Position numbers and translations under genes: made by a program. Shown here in pieces: positions 6,237 to 15,281 of a stretch of DNA of 55,180 bases. How positions within the stretch are numbered: the stretch's first letter is position 1; each line of letters starts with the position of its first letter. Source of the stretch: an uncultured Veillonellaceae bacterium. GTDB lineage: Bacteria; Bacillota; Negativicutes; Selenomonadales; Selenomonadaceae. Location of the stretch: the NCBI GenBank assembly GCA_900316275.1, contig ONCF01000100.1, positions 1 through 55,180 of the forward strand, in the 5' to 3' direction. Under the pieces are notes generated by a model. The model made no database searches. It worked only from the letters and a program-made list of their open reading frames with translations, and was not told the DNA's origin.

Positions 6237-8321
6237 TCAGTGTTTCAGACGGAAGTGGCTGACCACCTCGTGCAGCTCCTTGGCCGCCTCAGACTGCTGC
6301 TGACTCATCGCGTTGACTTCCTCGACGGAGCCGGACACCTGGTCCACATCGCCCGTGACCTGCGAGGAGAGCTCGGCCGTATCCTGAGCGGAGTTGGCAA
6401 TCTGCTCCATGGCCGCGCTGACCTGCTCCATGGTCTCATTGACCTGATGGCTGGTCGCCGCGATATGCTGCGCCACCTGGCGGAACGACTCCGCATCCTG
6501 GCCGTACTGCTCGGCAACCTTGACGAAGGTATCATACTGCGGCGACACCGTATCGTTCAGGAAACCGAGGATGGCCTGCGCGTTGCCCGAGAGCCCCGCG
6601 AACGCATCCTGCACGGCCTTGATGGTCTTCTGGATTTCCTCGACCGTGTCGGCCGTCTCCTTGGCGAGCTTGCCAATCTCCGTGGCGACGACGGCGAAGC
6701 CGCGGCCCGACTCACCGGCGCGCGCCGCCTCGATGGAGGCATTGAGCGACAGCAGGTCAATCTGCTCGGCGATACCCGAAATGGACGTGGCCATCGTGCC
6801 AATCTGCTCCACGGTCTTGGCCTGCTCAATAGAGGCGGCGAGCTTCGTGCTGAACTCACCCGCGAGTTTCTCCGCCGAGCGGCTGGCCTCTGTGGATTCT
6901 GTCTGTACGGTCTTGGCCCGGTGCTGGATGTCGTCGGCCTGATGCAGGCTCGCGTTCGCCTCATCCGAGAGCGAGCGGATGGCATGGCTGACATCGTCCA
7001 CCGAGGCATTGACCTCCTCGGTCGCCGAGCTGGCGTTCATCATGGCTTCGCTGATGGAGCGCATCTTTTGCTCGATAGAGGTGAAGCCCTGCTGCAGCTG
7101 GTCGGCAGACGTGCCGAGCGTCTGGCTGGACGTCGCCATGTTGTCGGCCTGGCCGGAGATATTGTGCAGGACGTCTTTCGTCGTGCGGAACATCTGGTTC
7201 ATCGCCGTGCCGAGCAGGCCAATCTCATCGTTGCTCTTGACGACGTTCTCCTCGCGCGCGTAGTTGCCCTCGGCGAGATCCTCGGCGAATTTCTGATCGA
7301 TAGCGATGCGCTTCACATAGCTGTCAACCGTCCAGTACGTGATGAACATCATGAGTGCCATCACGATAATGGCGATGACGGCGAGCTGCCAGACGAGCGA
7401 GCGCGCATTGGCGTATAGCTCCGACTCCGGCAGCACGAGGCCGAGGCTCCAGCGCGTATCCTTCATCGTGGCGTAGGTCAGGACCTGCTTGACGCCGTTG
7501 TCGTCCGTATAGGTCACGACACCCTCGTCATTGGCAACGACTTCCTTCATGGCCGCCGCCAGTGAGGGATTGCTCTCCTCCGTGGCGTTGAAACCCTTTT
7601 CCAGCTTCTCCTGGTCGGCACCGGCGATATAGACGCCGTTATGCGTCAGCAGGAACGCCCGGCCCGACTCGCCGACCTTGATGTTGTCGATGATATCGGC
7701 AATCTGTTTCAGCGAAATATCAACCGTCGCCACGCCGATGTTCTTTTCCTCTTCGTTATAAATCGGGGCTGCGTAGGTCACCATAAGCACCTTGGCGGCC
7801 GGGTCGAAATACGGCGCCGTGAGGAAGAACTGGCCCTTGCCGGCCTTTTTGCCGCCGGTGTACCACTCCTCGTTCAGGTACGGGCCGCTCTCCTGCACAT
7901 AGTTAAGGTCGATTTTCAGCTTGCCGTTCTCGCGGAACGTGAACGGGCAGACGAACTCCTTGTCCGCGCTGTAGGCAAACGGCTCGAACCAAAGGCCGCC
8001 GCCATTGGCGAGGCTCTGGCTGTCAAGCTCATCCACGATGTCCTTGCCCAGGTCCTCTTCGCTCTCTTCCTTGTAGTCGAAGCCGGCGTTGTAGGCCATG
8101 TGGCCGCAGGCAATCTCCATCTGGTTCAGCATCTCGTAAATCTCAGCGCTGCTCGTTTTCAGCGTCTGCTGCATGCTGCGCGTCGAGAGCTCGGAGATGT
8201 TGCCATAGCTGCTGTAGGCCGCCACCGCCGTGATGACCGCGAGGCCGAGCAGGATAGCCGGCAGCAGGATCAGGCACATCTTGAGCTTCATACTGCGGAA
8301 CCCCTGAGGTACAGATGACAT
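6237..8321 (-). CDS. methyl-accepting chemotaxis protein, dCache type
   Basis: The product has 694 residues. Order: a short basic N-terminus, TM helix about 14-37, a large extracytoplasmic double-Cache sensor (about 40-300, with the repeated [14 protein letters not shown] and [13 protein letters not shown] patterns of the family), TM helix about 308-330, HAMP (about 331-385) and a cytoplasmic signalling domain. The kinase-control tip is [21 protein letters not shown] followed by [16 protein letters not shown]. It passes ligand binding to CheA/CheW. No che or flagellar genes are in this window. Start at 8321 follows GGGAAGGGAAG; an upstream in-frame ATG at 8411 would add a Phe-rich tail with a poor ribosome site. 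Ligand unknown. Confidence 0.9.
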   Translation of the reverse strand: MSSVPQGFRSMKLKMCLILLPAILLGLAVITAVAAYSSYGNISELSTRSMQQTLKTSSAEIYEMLNQMEIACGHMAYNAGFDYKEESEEDLGKDIVDELDSQSLANGGGLWFEPFAYSADKEFVCPFTFRENGKLKIDLNYVQESGPYLNEEWYTGGKKAGKGQFFLTAPYFDPAAKVLMVTYAAPIYNEEEKNIGVATVDISLKQIADIIDNIKVGESGRAFLLTHNGVYIAGADQEKLEKGFNATEESNPSLAAAMKEVVANDEGVVTYTDDNGVKQVLTYATMKDTRWSLGLVLPESELYANARSLVWQLAVIAIIVMALMMFITYWTVDSYVKRIAIDQKFAEDLAEGNYAREENVVKSNDEIGLLGTAMNQMFRTTKDVLHNISGQADNMATSSQTLGTSADQLQQGFTSIEQKMRSISEAMMNASSATEEVNASVDDVSHAIRSLSDEANASLHQADDIQHRAKTVQTESTEASRSAEKLAGEFSTKLAASIEQAKTVEQIGTMATSISGIAEQIDLLSLNASIEAARAGESGRGFAVVATEIGKLAKETADTVEEIQKTIKAVQDAFAGLSGNAQAILGFLNDTVSPQYDTFVKVAEQYGQDAESFRQVAQHIAATSHQVNETMEQVSAAMEQIANSAQDTAELSSQVTGDVDQVSGSVEEVNAMSQQQSEAAKELHEVVSHFRLKH

Positions 8322-8348
8322 AAAAACACTTCCCTTCCCGAATATCCC

Positions 8349-8406
8349 TGAAAAAAACGAAAAAAAATAGCGAAAGAAATACTCCGTTGAACTAATGGAG
8401 TATTTC
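8349..8406 (-). terminator. attenuator-like hairpin in the chemoreceptor leader
   Basis: On the minus strand a 10-bp perfect stem (8397-8406 with 8376-8385, GAAATACTCC/GGAGTATTTC) is followed by TTTCGCTATTTTTTTTCG and another T run. It sits 28-85 bases upstream of the chemoreceptor start. A smaller CGGCA/TGCCG stem-loop lies just upstream, so this may be a leader attenuator. Confidence 0.5.
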
Positions 8407-8515
8407 GGCATGCCCCTGCCGCAATCCTGCCCACGGCGACGAAAAAATATATTTTGTCTCGCAGAAATGGGCCATGATTTTTTTATTTTTGTCGTTAATA
8501 TCTTTATTTATTATT

Positions 8516-8529
8516 TGTAAGCGCTTTAC
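8516..8529. promoter_or_regulatory. cre-like palindrome (CcpA/LacI-type operator)
   Basis: TGTAAGCGCTTTAC fits the catabolite-responsive element consensus TGTAANCGNTNNCA except at the last positions. It lies between the divergent chemoreceptor and HIT genes and next to a possible TACAAT -10 (8548-8553) of the HIT gene, so catabolite control of one or both is plausible. Confidence 0.45.
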
Positions 8530-8595
8530 TTTAAGCAAAAGCGGCGTTACAATAAGAGCGAATCAAGGCAAGACAGTTTTCTCGGAGGTGTTTTC

Positions 8596-9015
8596 ATGAA
8601 AGACGAACATTGTGCTTATTGCATGCGCAACGAGCTGCTGGACCAGTTCGGCATTTTTGTCTGCGAGCTGCCAGCTAGTATCCTTGTCCTTTTTAAGGAA
8701 CAGAGCCACCCAGGGCGCTGCATCGTCGCGGCCAAGGAGCACGTGAGCGAAATCACCGATATGACCGAGGACGAGATGGATGCTTTCTACCGCGACGTCC
8801 GCCATGTTGCCGCGGCAGTACACAAGGCGTTCAATCCCGACAAGGTAAACTATGGCGCGTATGGCGATACGGGGAAGCATTGCCACGTGCACATAGTACC
8901 GAAGTACAAAGATGGCTTTGAGTGGGGCGGCACGTTCGCGATGAACCCCCAGAAGGTATTCCTCTCCCCAGCGGAATACGACGCGATGATTGCCAAACTC
9001 AAGGCAGCCCTTTGA
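8596..9015 (+). CDS. HIT family nucleotide hydrolase
   Basis: The product has 139 residues with the histidine-triad motif HCHVHIVPKY near residue 95-104, in which the middle histidine is the nucleophile. Upstream are the family's CRIVAAKEHVSEITDM strand-helix region and an N-terminal Cys pair (CAYCMRN) that may bind zinc, as in several HIT proteins. HIT enzymes hydrolyse nucleotide phosphoramidates or dinucleoside polyphosphates; the exact substrate cannot be assigned. TCGGAGGTG lies 7 bases before the ATG. It is a single gene, divergent from the chemoreceptor, and ends at a strong terminator. Confidence 0.85.
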   Translation: MKDEHCAYCMRNELLDQFGIFVCELPASILVLFKEQSHPGRCIVAAKEHVSEITDMTEDEMDAFYRDVRHVAAAVHKAFNPDKVNYGAYGDTGKHCHVHIVPKYKDGFEWGGTFAMNPQKVFLSPAEYDAMIAKLKAAL

Positions 9016-9074
9016 TTCACCCCTTCCTTTTCTTCCCTTTTTCATCCCCTAAACCCATAAACCCATGATACAGC

Positions 9075-9107
9075 AGAAAAGCCGCACGTTCGTTGTGCGG
9101 CTTTTCT
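9075..9107 (+). terminator. terminator after the HIT gene
   Basis: AGAAAAGCCGCAC (9075-9087) pairs perfectly with GTGCGGCTTTTCT (9095-9107), 13 bp, loop of 7; flanked by A and T runs so it may act in both directions. Confidence 0.85.
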
Positions 9108-9274
9108 GTTGGCGGCGATGTGGATTTTCACCGGACAATCCACCAGTCATGTACAAAGAAGACACCTGGCCTTGTAAACACGATGAAATCTTGTTATAAT
9201 AGCCTATTATTGAAGACGATTTACTATTGTCTTGAGTACTGATGGATATTTATCAAGGAAACGAGGTTTTTCTC

Positions 9275-10933
9275 ATGCAGATGAAAAAGACGTTGCGCAC
9301 GTTTGCCCTGGCGGCCCTGACGGCTGCCATCACGACGGGGACGGCCTTTGCCGGTGATCTCACGGTCTATTCGACCTCTGACGTGCACGGCAGCGTGATT
9401 GGCTGGAACTACTTCACGGCGAAACCGGCCGATGTCGGTCTCGCGAAAGTCAGCACGGTCATCAAGACGGACCGTGCCAAGCTGACGCAAGACGACGACT
9501 CGCTCATCATCGATGCCGGTGATATCGTGCAGGGAACGCCGCTCGACACCTACATGGTGCAGCATCCGGATGAGTGGCAGACGCACCCGATGTTCGACGC
9601 GTTCCGGACCATCGGCTACGATGCCATCATCACGGGCAACCACGAGTACAATTTTGGCCTGGACTATTTGAAAAAAGTAATCAACGGCAGCACGGTGCTC
9701 GCAGCCAACGTCATCGATGACCAAACGCACAAGACGTGGGCGCCGCTGAAGCCGTACACCATCAAGACGGTGAAAATCGACGGCGAGCAGGTGCGCGTGG
9801 GCATCATCGGCGAAGTGACGCCGGCCATCCCGAATTTCGAGGCGAAGTCGCACTATGCGGGCGTGCATTTCGTCGACCAGATTCCGGTCATGCAACAGTG
9901 CATCAAAGAGCTGCAGGCGCAGGGCGTGGACCTCATCATCGGCGTCACGCACTCCGGTGTCGAGCGCCCGGGCCGCGACTCGGCCGAAAACCAGGTCGTG
10001 AACCTCGCGCGTACCTGCCCGGAGCTCAGCCTGCTCATCTGCGCGCATAACCACGTCGTCATCGACAACACGAAGCCCATCAAGGCCCCGGACGGCACGG
10101 TCTACCCGGATGCTGTCATCAACGGCGTGCCGGTCGTCGAGAGCGGCAAGGACGGCAAATTCGTCGGCAAGAGCGTGCTCACGCTGAAGAAAGTCGACGG
10201 CAAGTGGCAGGTGCAGAAGGCTACGACGCAGGCCATCTCTGTCAAGGGCGTAGCGGACGACCCCGCCATCGTCAAGGGCGTGGAGAAATGGCATGCGAAG
10301 ACGCTCGCCTACCTGCAGGGTGTCATCGGTCAGTCCACGGGTGAGTTCTCCGGCTACGAGTCGAACCATCAGGATTCGGCAATCGTGGACTTCGTGAGCA
10401 ACGTGCAGCGCGAAGTCGCCGGCACACAGCTCTCGGCCTGCGCTTCTTTCAACCCGAGCCAGGACATCGCCCAGGGCCCGGTCACGCGCCAGGAAATCGC
10501 CGGCCTCTACATCTATGAAAACTACCTCTACGGCATCCGCATCACGGGCGCCGAGCTGCGCAAGTACATGGAGTTCGCCGCTGACCACTATGGCGTGCAG
10601 CCGGACTACAACTACGACATGATTCAGGGCGTGGACTACACGATTGACACGCGGAAGCCGTCCGGCCACAAAATCACGAAGCTGCAGTATCAGGGTAGGG
10701 ACGTCAAAGATACGGACAGCTTTACCATGGCCATCAACGACTACCGCATGAACGGTGGCGGCGGCTACATGGCTGCCATGGGCTACACGGGTGATGACCG
10801 CCCCGAGGTCGTGTTCAACTCCCTCAAGGAAATGGGCGACGACGGCCAGGTGCGCAACATCCTCATGAAATATATTCAGGATAAAGGCACGATTACACCG
10901 CATTGCGACCATAACTGGAACGTCATCAAATAA
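9275..10933 (+). CDS. periplasmic 5'-nucleotidase / 2',3'-cyclic phosphodiesterase (UshA-like)
   Basis: The product has 552 residues. Signal peptide 1-26 (cut AFA|GDL). The metallophosphatase domain follows with STSDVHG (Asp36, His38), DAGDIVQGTPLDTY, TGNHEYNFGLDYL, GVTHSGVE and the CAHNHV metal ligands. The C-terminal 5'-nucleotidase domain carries the substrate region YENYLYGIRITGAELRKYME. It removes phosphate from extracytoplasmic nucleotides so nucleosides can be taken up. Whether it prefers cyclic nucleotides, UDP-sugars or AMP is open. Start at 9275 because ACGAGG lies 8-9 bases before it; the earlier ATG at 9242 would precede the signal peptide. With the e(P4) enzyme at the left edge this gives two secreted nucleotidases close together. 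Confidence 0.88.
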   Translation: MQMKKTLRTFALAALTAAITTGTAFAGDLTVYSTSDVHGSVIGWNYFTAKPADVGLAKVSTVIKTDRAKLTQDDDSLIIDAGDIVQGTPLDTYMVQHPDEWQTHPMFDAFRTIGYDAIITGNHEYNFGLDYLKKVINGSTVLAANVIDDQTHKTWAPLKPYTIKTVKIDGEQVRVGIIGEVTPAIPNFEAKSHYAGVHFVDQIPVMQQCIKELQAQGVDLIIGVTHSGVERPGRDSAENQVVNLARTCPELSLLICAHNHVVIDNTKPIKAPDGTVYPDAVINGVPVVESGKDGKFVGKSVLTLKKVDGKWQVQKATTQAISVKGVADDPAIVKGVEKWHAKTLAYLQGVIGQSTGEFSGYESNHQDSAIVDFVSNVQREVAGTQLSACASFNPSQDIAQGPVTRQEIAGLYIYENYLYGIRITGAELRKYMEFAADHYGVQPDYNYDMIQGVDYTIDTRKPSGHKITKLQYQGRDVKDTDSFTMAINDYRMNGGGGYMAAMGYTGDDRPEVVFNSLKEMGDDGQVRNILMKYIQDKGTITPHCDHNWNVIK

Positions 10934-10955
10934 ATCAGACCATATGGCATAACGC

Positions 10956-11002
10956 AAACAGGACCTCTCTCCCGCAACCTGGGGAGAAAGGTCCTGTTTT
11001 TT
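10956..11002 (+). terminator. terminator after the 5'-nucleotidase gene
   Basis: AAACAGGACC and TCTCCC pair with GGGGAGA and GGTCCTGTTT (10956-11000), followed by TTTT. It lies between convergent genes and is symmetrical enough to serve the metY-type gene too. Confidence 0.8.
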
Positions 11003-11057
11003 CTGTGTGATAAGTCAAGTTTGGGAAGAGGAAAGAAAACTGTGGGGCAAGCCAGAC

Positions 11058-12353
11058 TCAGTCCAGCGCCTGGAAAGCCTGGTCGAGGTCGGCGATGATA
11101 TCGTCGATGTGCTCCGTGCCGATGGAGAGGCGGATGGTAGCCGACGTGATGCCCGAGGCCAGCAGCTCCTCCTCGCTCATCTGCGAGTGCGTCGTGGAGG
11201 CCGGATGGATGACCAGCGACTTCACATCGGCGACGTTGGCGAGCAGGCTGAAAATCTTCAGGTGGTCAATGAACTTCACCGCCGCGTCAGCGCCGCCCTT
11301 GATTTCAAACGTGAAGATGGAAAGGCCGCCATGCGGGAAGTACTTTTTATAGAGCTCGTGGTCCGGATGGTTCGGCAGGCTCGGATGGTTGACCTTCGCG
11401 ACATGCGGGTTCTTCGCCAGATAGTCGACGACCTTCAGCGCGTTCTCGCTGTGGCGCTCCACGCGCAGGGAGAGCGTCTCGAGGCCCTGCAGCAGCAGGA
11501 ACGCGCTGAACGGCGCCAGCGTCGCGCCCGTGTCGCGCAGCAACAGTGCGCGCAGGTAGGTGATGTAGCCGGCCGCGCCGATATCCTTGGCGAAGCTCAC
11601 GCCGTGGTAGCTCGCATTCGGCTCGACGAGCCAGGGGAACTTACCGCTCGCGACCCAGTCAAATTTACCGCTGTCGACGACCACGCCGCCGAGCGTCGTG
11701 CCGTGGCCGCCGATGAACTTCGTCGCGGAGTGCACGACGATGTCGGCACCGTGCTCGAACGGGCGCAGCAGGTACGGCGTCGCAAACGTGTTATCGACGA
11801 CGAGGGGGATTTTATGCTTGTGCGCGATGGCCGCCACGGCGTCGATATCGATGAGGTTCGCGTTCGGGTTGCCAACGGACTCGATGTAGAGAATCTGCGT
11901 ATTGTCCTGAATGGCGTCCTCAAAGGCCTGCGGACCTTTTGCGGGGTCGACGAACGTCGTGCTGATCCCCCAGTCCGGCGCCGTATGCTCAAACAAATTG
12001 TACGTGCCGCCGTAAATCGTCGTGGCCGCGACGATATGCTGGTCCTTGTGCACGAGGCCCTGAATAGCCGTCGTGATGGCCGCCGCGCCGGAGGCAAAGG
12101 CCAGTGCGCCGACGCCGCCCTCCAGCGCGGCCACGCGCTGCTCGAACACATCCTCCGTCGGGTTCGTCAGACGGCCGTAGATGTTGCCGGCATCGCGCAG
12201 GCCGAAGCGATCCGCCGCGTGCTTGCTGTTGTGGAACACGTAGGACGTCGTCTGATAGATAGGTACAGCGCGCGCGTCCGTCGCGGGGTCGGCCTGCTCC
12301 TGGCCTACATGCAGCTGCAGCGTTTCAAAATGGTATTTCTGGTTCTCACTCAT
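11058..12353 (-). CDS. metY: O-acetylhomoserine sulfhydrylase (Cys/Met metabolism PLP enzyme)
   Basis: The product has 431 residues. It is a fold-type I PLP enzyme making homocysteine from O-acetylhomoserine and sulfide (or methionine with methanethiol). Motifs: the N-terminal [15 protein letters not shown] typical of the MetY branch, [54 protein letters not shown] and the PLP-lysine [11 protein letters not shown]. Length (about 430) fits MetY rather than the shorter MetB/MetC. Start at 12353 because GGAAAGAGG lies 9 bases upstream; an ATG at 12386 has no ribosome site. It is transcribed alone from the consensus promoter upstream. I see no SAM riboswitch or T-box in the leader. Confidence 0.92.
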   Translation of the reverse strand: MSENQKYHFETLQLHVGQEQADPATDARAVPIYQTTSYVFHNSKHAADRFGLRDAGNIYGRLTNPTEDVFEQRVAALEGGVGALAFASGAAAITTAIQGLVHKDQHIVAATTIYGGTYNLFEHTAPDWGISTTFVDPAKGPQAFEDAIQDNTQILYIESVGNPNANLIDIDAVAAIAHKHKIPLVVDNTFATPYLLRPFEHGADIVVHSATKFIGGHGTTLGGVVVDSGKFDWVASGKFPWLVEPNASYHGVSFAKDIGAAGYITYLRALLLRDTGATLAPFSAFLLLQGLETLSLRVERHSENALKVVDYLAKNPHVAKVNHPSLPNHPDHELYKKYFPHGGLSIFTFEIKGGADAAVKFIDHLKIFSLLANVADVKSLVIHPASTTHSQMSEEELLASGITSATIRLSIGTEHIDDIIADLDQAFQALD

Positions 12354-12437
12354 AACAATTAACCTCTTTCCTCGTACATAAAGCAATAAATCCGTGGCTC
12401 ATGCTGTAATAAAACATACATGATTTATATGCTTAAT

Positions 12438-12466
12438 ATTATAGGTGTAACACTGTAACCTGTCAA
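12438..12466 (-). promoter_or_regulatory. consensus promoter of metY with direct repeats in the spacer
   Basis: On the minus strand TTGACA (12461-12466), exactly 17 bp, TATAAT (12438-12443): a full match to the sigma-A consensus. The spacer holds a repeated GTTACA word (plus strand TGTAAC-AC-TGTAAC, 12446-12459), a candidate repressor site. Confidence 0.8.
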
Positions 12467-12537
12467 GCTATTTTTGCAGTTTTTTTGTAAAAAACAGCGT
12501 GGCCGTACCACGCTGTAAATTCTCTAGTGTCAACTGT

Positions 12538-13149
12538 CTATTTATTTTTCGTGCCTGCCATAAGCCGCGTATGCAAACCGGCCTCCTGCAGGGCCTGGTC
12601 CATGGCCTCCTGCACGAGCGTCGCCACCTCGCCCCAGGCCGCATACTCATCGTCGAACATGCGCGAGCCCGTCTTGCTGAACGCCTCGTCCGTGCGGCAG
12701 TCATAAATGCCGAGCGTCACGGCCGCATAGCTGTGCAGATAGGGGCCGCGCTCCCAGTGCCAGCCAAAATGCGTGTACTGCTCGTAGCCTGTGAGCACGG
12801 GCACGACCACGAGGTCCGCGTCCAGCTGCGTGCCCATGTGCCGCACCACGTCGCGCAACCGCGCGCGCCGCCCGAGCGCCGCATAGGCATCATCGAGCGC
12901 CTGCTCGCAGTCCTTTTCCGGCAGGAATGTCACGGCCTGCAGCACGCCGTTCAGCGGCACATGCAGCGCGCGGTCAATTTTCCGCTCCAGCGTATCCTGC
13001 ACCGCCTGCGACGGCACCTGCCAGCAACTGTCCGTCACCACCAGCGGCACCTGCGCCACCCGCAGCGGCGCGTGCTCGGCCGCCTCCCCCCATGCTGGCA
13101 ACAACCATAAGCTAAAAGTCACCAGCACAGTACATAACAACCTATACAT
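12538..13149 (-). CDS. secreted protein of unknown function
   Basis: The product has about 203 residues with a clear signal peptide (MYRLLCTVLVTFSLWLLPAWGEAAE). The mature part contains VAQVPLVVTDSCWQVPS, a helix-rich middle and LDADLVVVPVLTGYEQYTHFG, then a conserved-looking YAAVTLGIYDCRTDEAFSKTG segment. The alternation resembles periplasmic beta-alpha proteins that bacteria use in envelope maintenance, but I do not recognise a named family. Start at 13149 is favoured because AAAGGTGG is 7 bases before it; an ATG at 13155 is nearly on top of that site. No partner gene is linked. Confidence 0.65.
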   Translation of the reverse strand: MYRLLCTVLVTFSLWLLPAWGEAAEHAPLRVAQVPLVVTDSCWQVPSQAVQDTLERKIDRALHVPLNGVLQAVTFLPEKDCEQALDDAYAALGRRARLRDVVRHMGTQLDADLVVVPVLTGYEQYTHFGWHWERGPYLHSYAAVTLGIYDCRTDEAFSKTGSRMFDDEYAAWGEVATLVQEAMDQALQEAGLHTRLMAGTKNK

Positions 13150-13214
13150 ATTCATCCCACCTTTGCCAAGAAAAATTTTACTCTGCTTCTGTTATAGCAT
13201 AAGTTCATTAAAGC

Positions 13215-13253
13215 ACAAGCCCCACCATGGTTTTATCACCATGCTGGGGCTTG
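13215..13253 (-). terminator. terminator of the fru operon
   Basis: CAAGCCCC-A-CCATGG pairs with CCATG-C-TGGGGCTTG across 13215-13253 (one internal mismatch). It lies 24 bases past the fruA stop on the minus strand. Confidence 0.7.
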
Positions 13254-13276
13254 AAGTAATGTCACATTAGCAATGC

Positions 13277-15175
13277 TTATTTCTGCAACGGCTTTTTCAG
13301 CACGCTGAGGATGGCGCAGCCGACGATGGCGCCGATGAGGATGGCCACGAGGTACATGAGCGGGTTGCCGATGGTCGGCACCACGAAGATGCCGCCGTGC
13401 GGGGCGCGCAGCGTGCAGTCGAAGGCCATGGAGAGCGCACCGGCCGTCGCGGAGCCCGCGATGCAGGCCGGGATGACGCGGATGGGGTCACCAGCGGCGA
13501 ACGGGATGGCGCCCTCGGTGATGAAGGCGAGGCCCATGACGTAGTTCGTGATACCGGCTTTCTGCTCGCTCTCGGTGAAGCGGTTCTTGAAGAAGGTCGT
13601 GCAGAGCGCGATGGCGATGGGCGGTACCATACCACCGGCCATGACGGCCGCCATGACGTGGAACTCGCCCGAGGCGAGCAGGCCCGTGCCCGTGACGTAC
13701 GCGGCCTTGTTGACCGGGCCGCCCATGTCGACGGCCATCATGCCGCCGACGATGATACCCATGAAGATACGTGCCGAGGGGTCCATATTTTTCAGCGTGT
13801 CAATCATCCAGCTGTTAATCGCCGAGACCGGTGGCGCGATGATGAACAGCATGATGAGACCCATGGCGAGGATGCCGAAGAACGGATAGATGAGCATCGG
13901 CTTGACACCCTCGAGCGTCTTGGGCATGCCCTTCGTGAGTTTCTTGAGGTAGTTGACGACGTAGCCGCCGACGAAGCCCGCGAGCAGGGCGCCGAGGAAG
14001 CCGGAGCCCGTCGTGCCCGCCAGCGCACCACCGACGAAGCCGACCGCGAGGCCCGGACGGTCCGCGATGGACATGGAGATAAAGCCCGCCAGCACCGGCA
14101 GCATGAAGCCGAACGCCGCGCCGCCGATGTCCTTGAAGAACTTCGCGACCGGCGTATTCGAGCCGAAGTTTTTCGGGTCGATGCTGTAGTCATCGAGCAG
14201 GAACGCGATGGCGATGAGGATGCCGCCGCCCACGACGAACGGCAGCATGTGGCTGACGCCGTTCATGAGATGCTTGTAAATCTGTCGGCCGAGGCTCTCG
14301 CCCTGCACGTCCGCCGCGCCCTCGCTCTCGGCACTGCCGCCCGCTGCGTGGTACACGGGCGCCTGGCCCGCCAGTGCGCAGTCGATGAGCTCGTCAGGCT
14401 TGTTGATGCCGTCCGTGACCTTCGCGATGACGACGCGCTTGCCGTCAAAACGGTTCATGGGCACGTTGCGGTCCGCGGCCACGATGATGCCGTCCGCCGC
14501 CGCGATTTCCTCGGCCGTGAGCACATCCTCGGCCCCCGAGGAACCGTCCTTCTCCACCTTGACCGTGAGGCCGAGTTTCTTCGCCGTGCGCTCGATACTC
14601 TCGGCTGCCATGTAGGTATGCGCGATGCCGTTCGGGCAGGACGTCACACCGAGAATCTGGATGTGGTCGGCCGTGGGCGCAGGCGCAGCCTCCTCGGCCG
14701 CCGCGTGCGAGACGAACTCGCCGGCTTCTTTTTTGTTAATAAGCTTGAGGAAATCTTCCTTCGTCGGCGCGGCAATCAGGGCCTCTTTGAACTCGGGGTC
14801 CATAATCATCGTCGCGAGCTTCGAGAGGATGGCCAGGTGCTCGTCATTGGCCGAATCCGGTGCGGCAATCTCAAAGAACAGCCGCGACGGCTTGCCGTCC
14901 ATCGACTCGAAATCCATGCCCGCGGGCACCGTCATGGCCGCGAGACCGGCCGCCGTGACGCCCGCACTCTTGGCGTGCGGCGTCGCGATGCCGTCGCCGA
15001 GGCCCGTCGTACCCTGCACTTCACGCGCGAGCACGTCCTTTTTGTACTGCTCTTTGTCGCTGAGGTTGCCCGCGGCGGCCATGAGCTCCGTCAGCTGGTC
15101 GATAGCGGCCTGCTTGTTCGCCGGCTGCGCGCCCAGCACGATGCTCTCTGGTTTGAGCAAATCGGTAATGCGCAT
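13277..15175 (-). CDS. fruA: fructose PTS transporter, fused EIIABC
   Basis: The product has 632 residues in the order EIIA-EIIB-EIIC. EIIA (1-150) has the phosphorylation site GIATPHAKSAG (His67). EIIB (about 170-270) has the cysteine site VTSCPNGIAHTYMAAE. EIIC (about 295-630) has many TM helices and the family pattern GGPVNKAAYVTG plus the ITEGAIPFAAGDP loop. It imports fructose as fructose 1-phosphate, using HPr phosphate. AAAGGAG is placed 9 bases before the ATG. It is the last gene of fruR-fruK-fruA; 106 bases separate it from fruK. The HPr/EI genes are not in this window. Confidence 0.95.
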   Translation of the reverse strand: MRITDLLKPESIVLGAQPANKQAAIDQLTELMAAAGNLSDKEQYKKDVLAREVQGTTGLGDGIATPHAKSAGVTAAGLAAMTVPAGMDFESMDGKPSRLFFEIAAPDSANDEHLAILSKLATMIMDPEFKEALIAAPTKEDFLKLINKKEAGEFVSHAAAEEAAPAPTADHIQILGVTSCPNGIAHTYMAAESIERTAKKLGLTVKVEKDGSSGAEDVLTAEEIAAADGIIVAADRNVPMNRFDGKRVVIAKVTDGINKPDELIDCALAGQAPVYHAAGGSAESEGAADVQGESLGRQIYKHLMNGVSHMLPFVVGGGILIAIAFLLDDYSIDPKNFGSNTPVAKFFKDIGGAAFGFMLPVLAGFISMSIADRPGLAVGFVGGALAGTTGSGFLGALLAGFVGGYVVNYLKKLTKGMPKTLEGVKPMLIYPFFGILAMGLIMLFIIAPPVSAINSWMIDTLKNMDPSARIFMGIIVGGMMAVDMGGPVNKAAYVTGTGLLASGEFHVMAAVMAGGMVPPIAIALCTTFFKNRFTESEQKAGITNYVMGLAFITEGAIPFAAGDPIRVIPACIAGSATAGALSMAFDCTLRAPHGGIFVVPTIGNPLMYLVAILIGAIVGCAILSVLKKPLQK

Positions 15176-15281
15176 ATGTTTCGCTCCTTTTTATAGCTAG
15201 AATAAATGCGGCTGAAAAGTAAAATGGGCAGTTTTATCAGAGAAACGGCACACCTCAGGGGCGGGAGGCCATTTTATCTGC

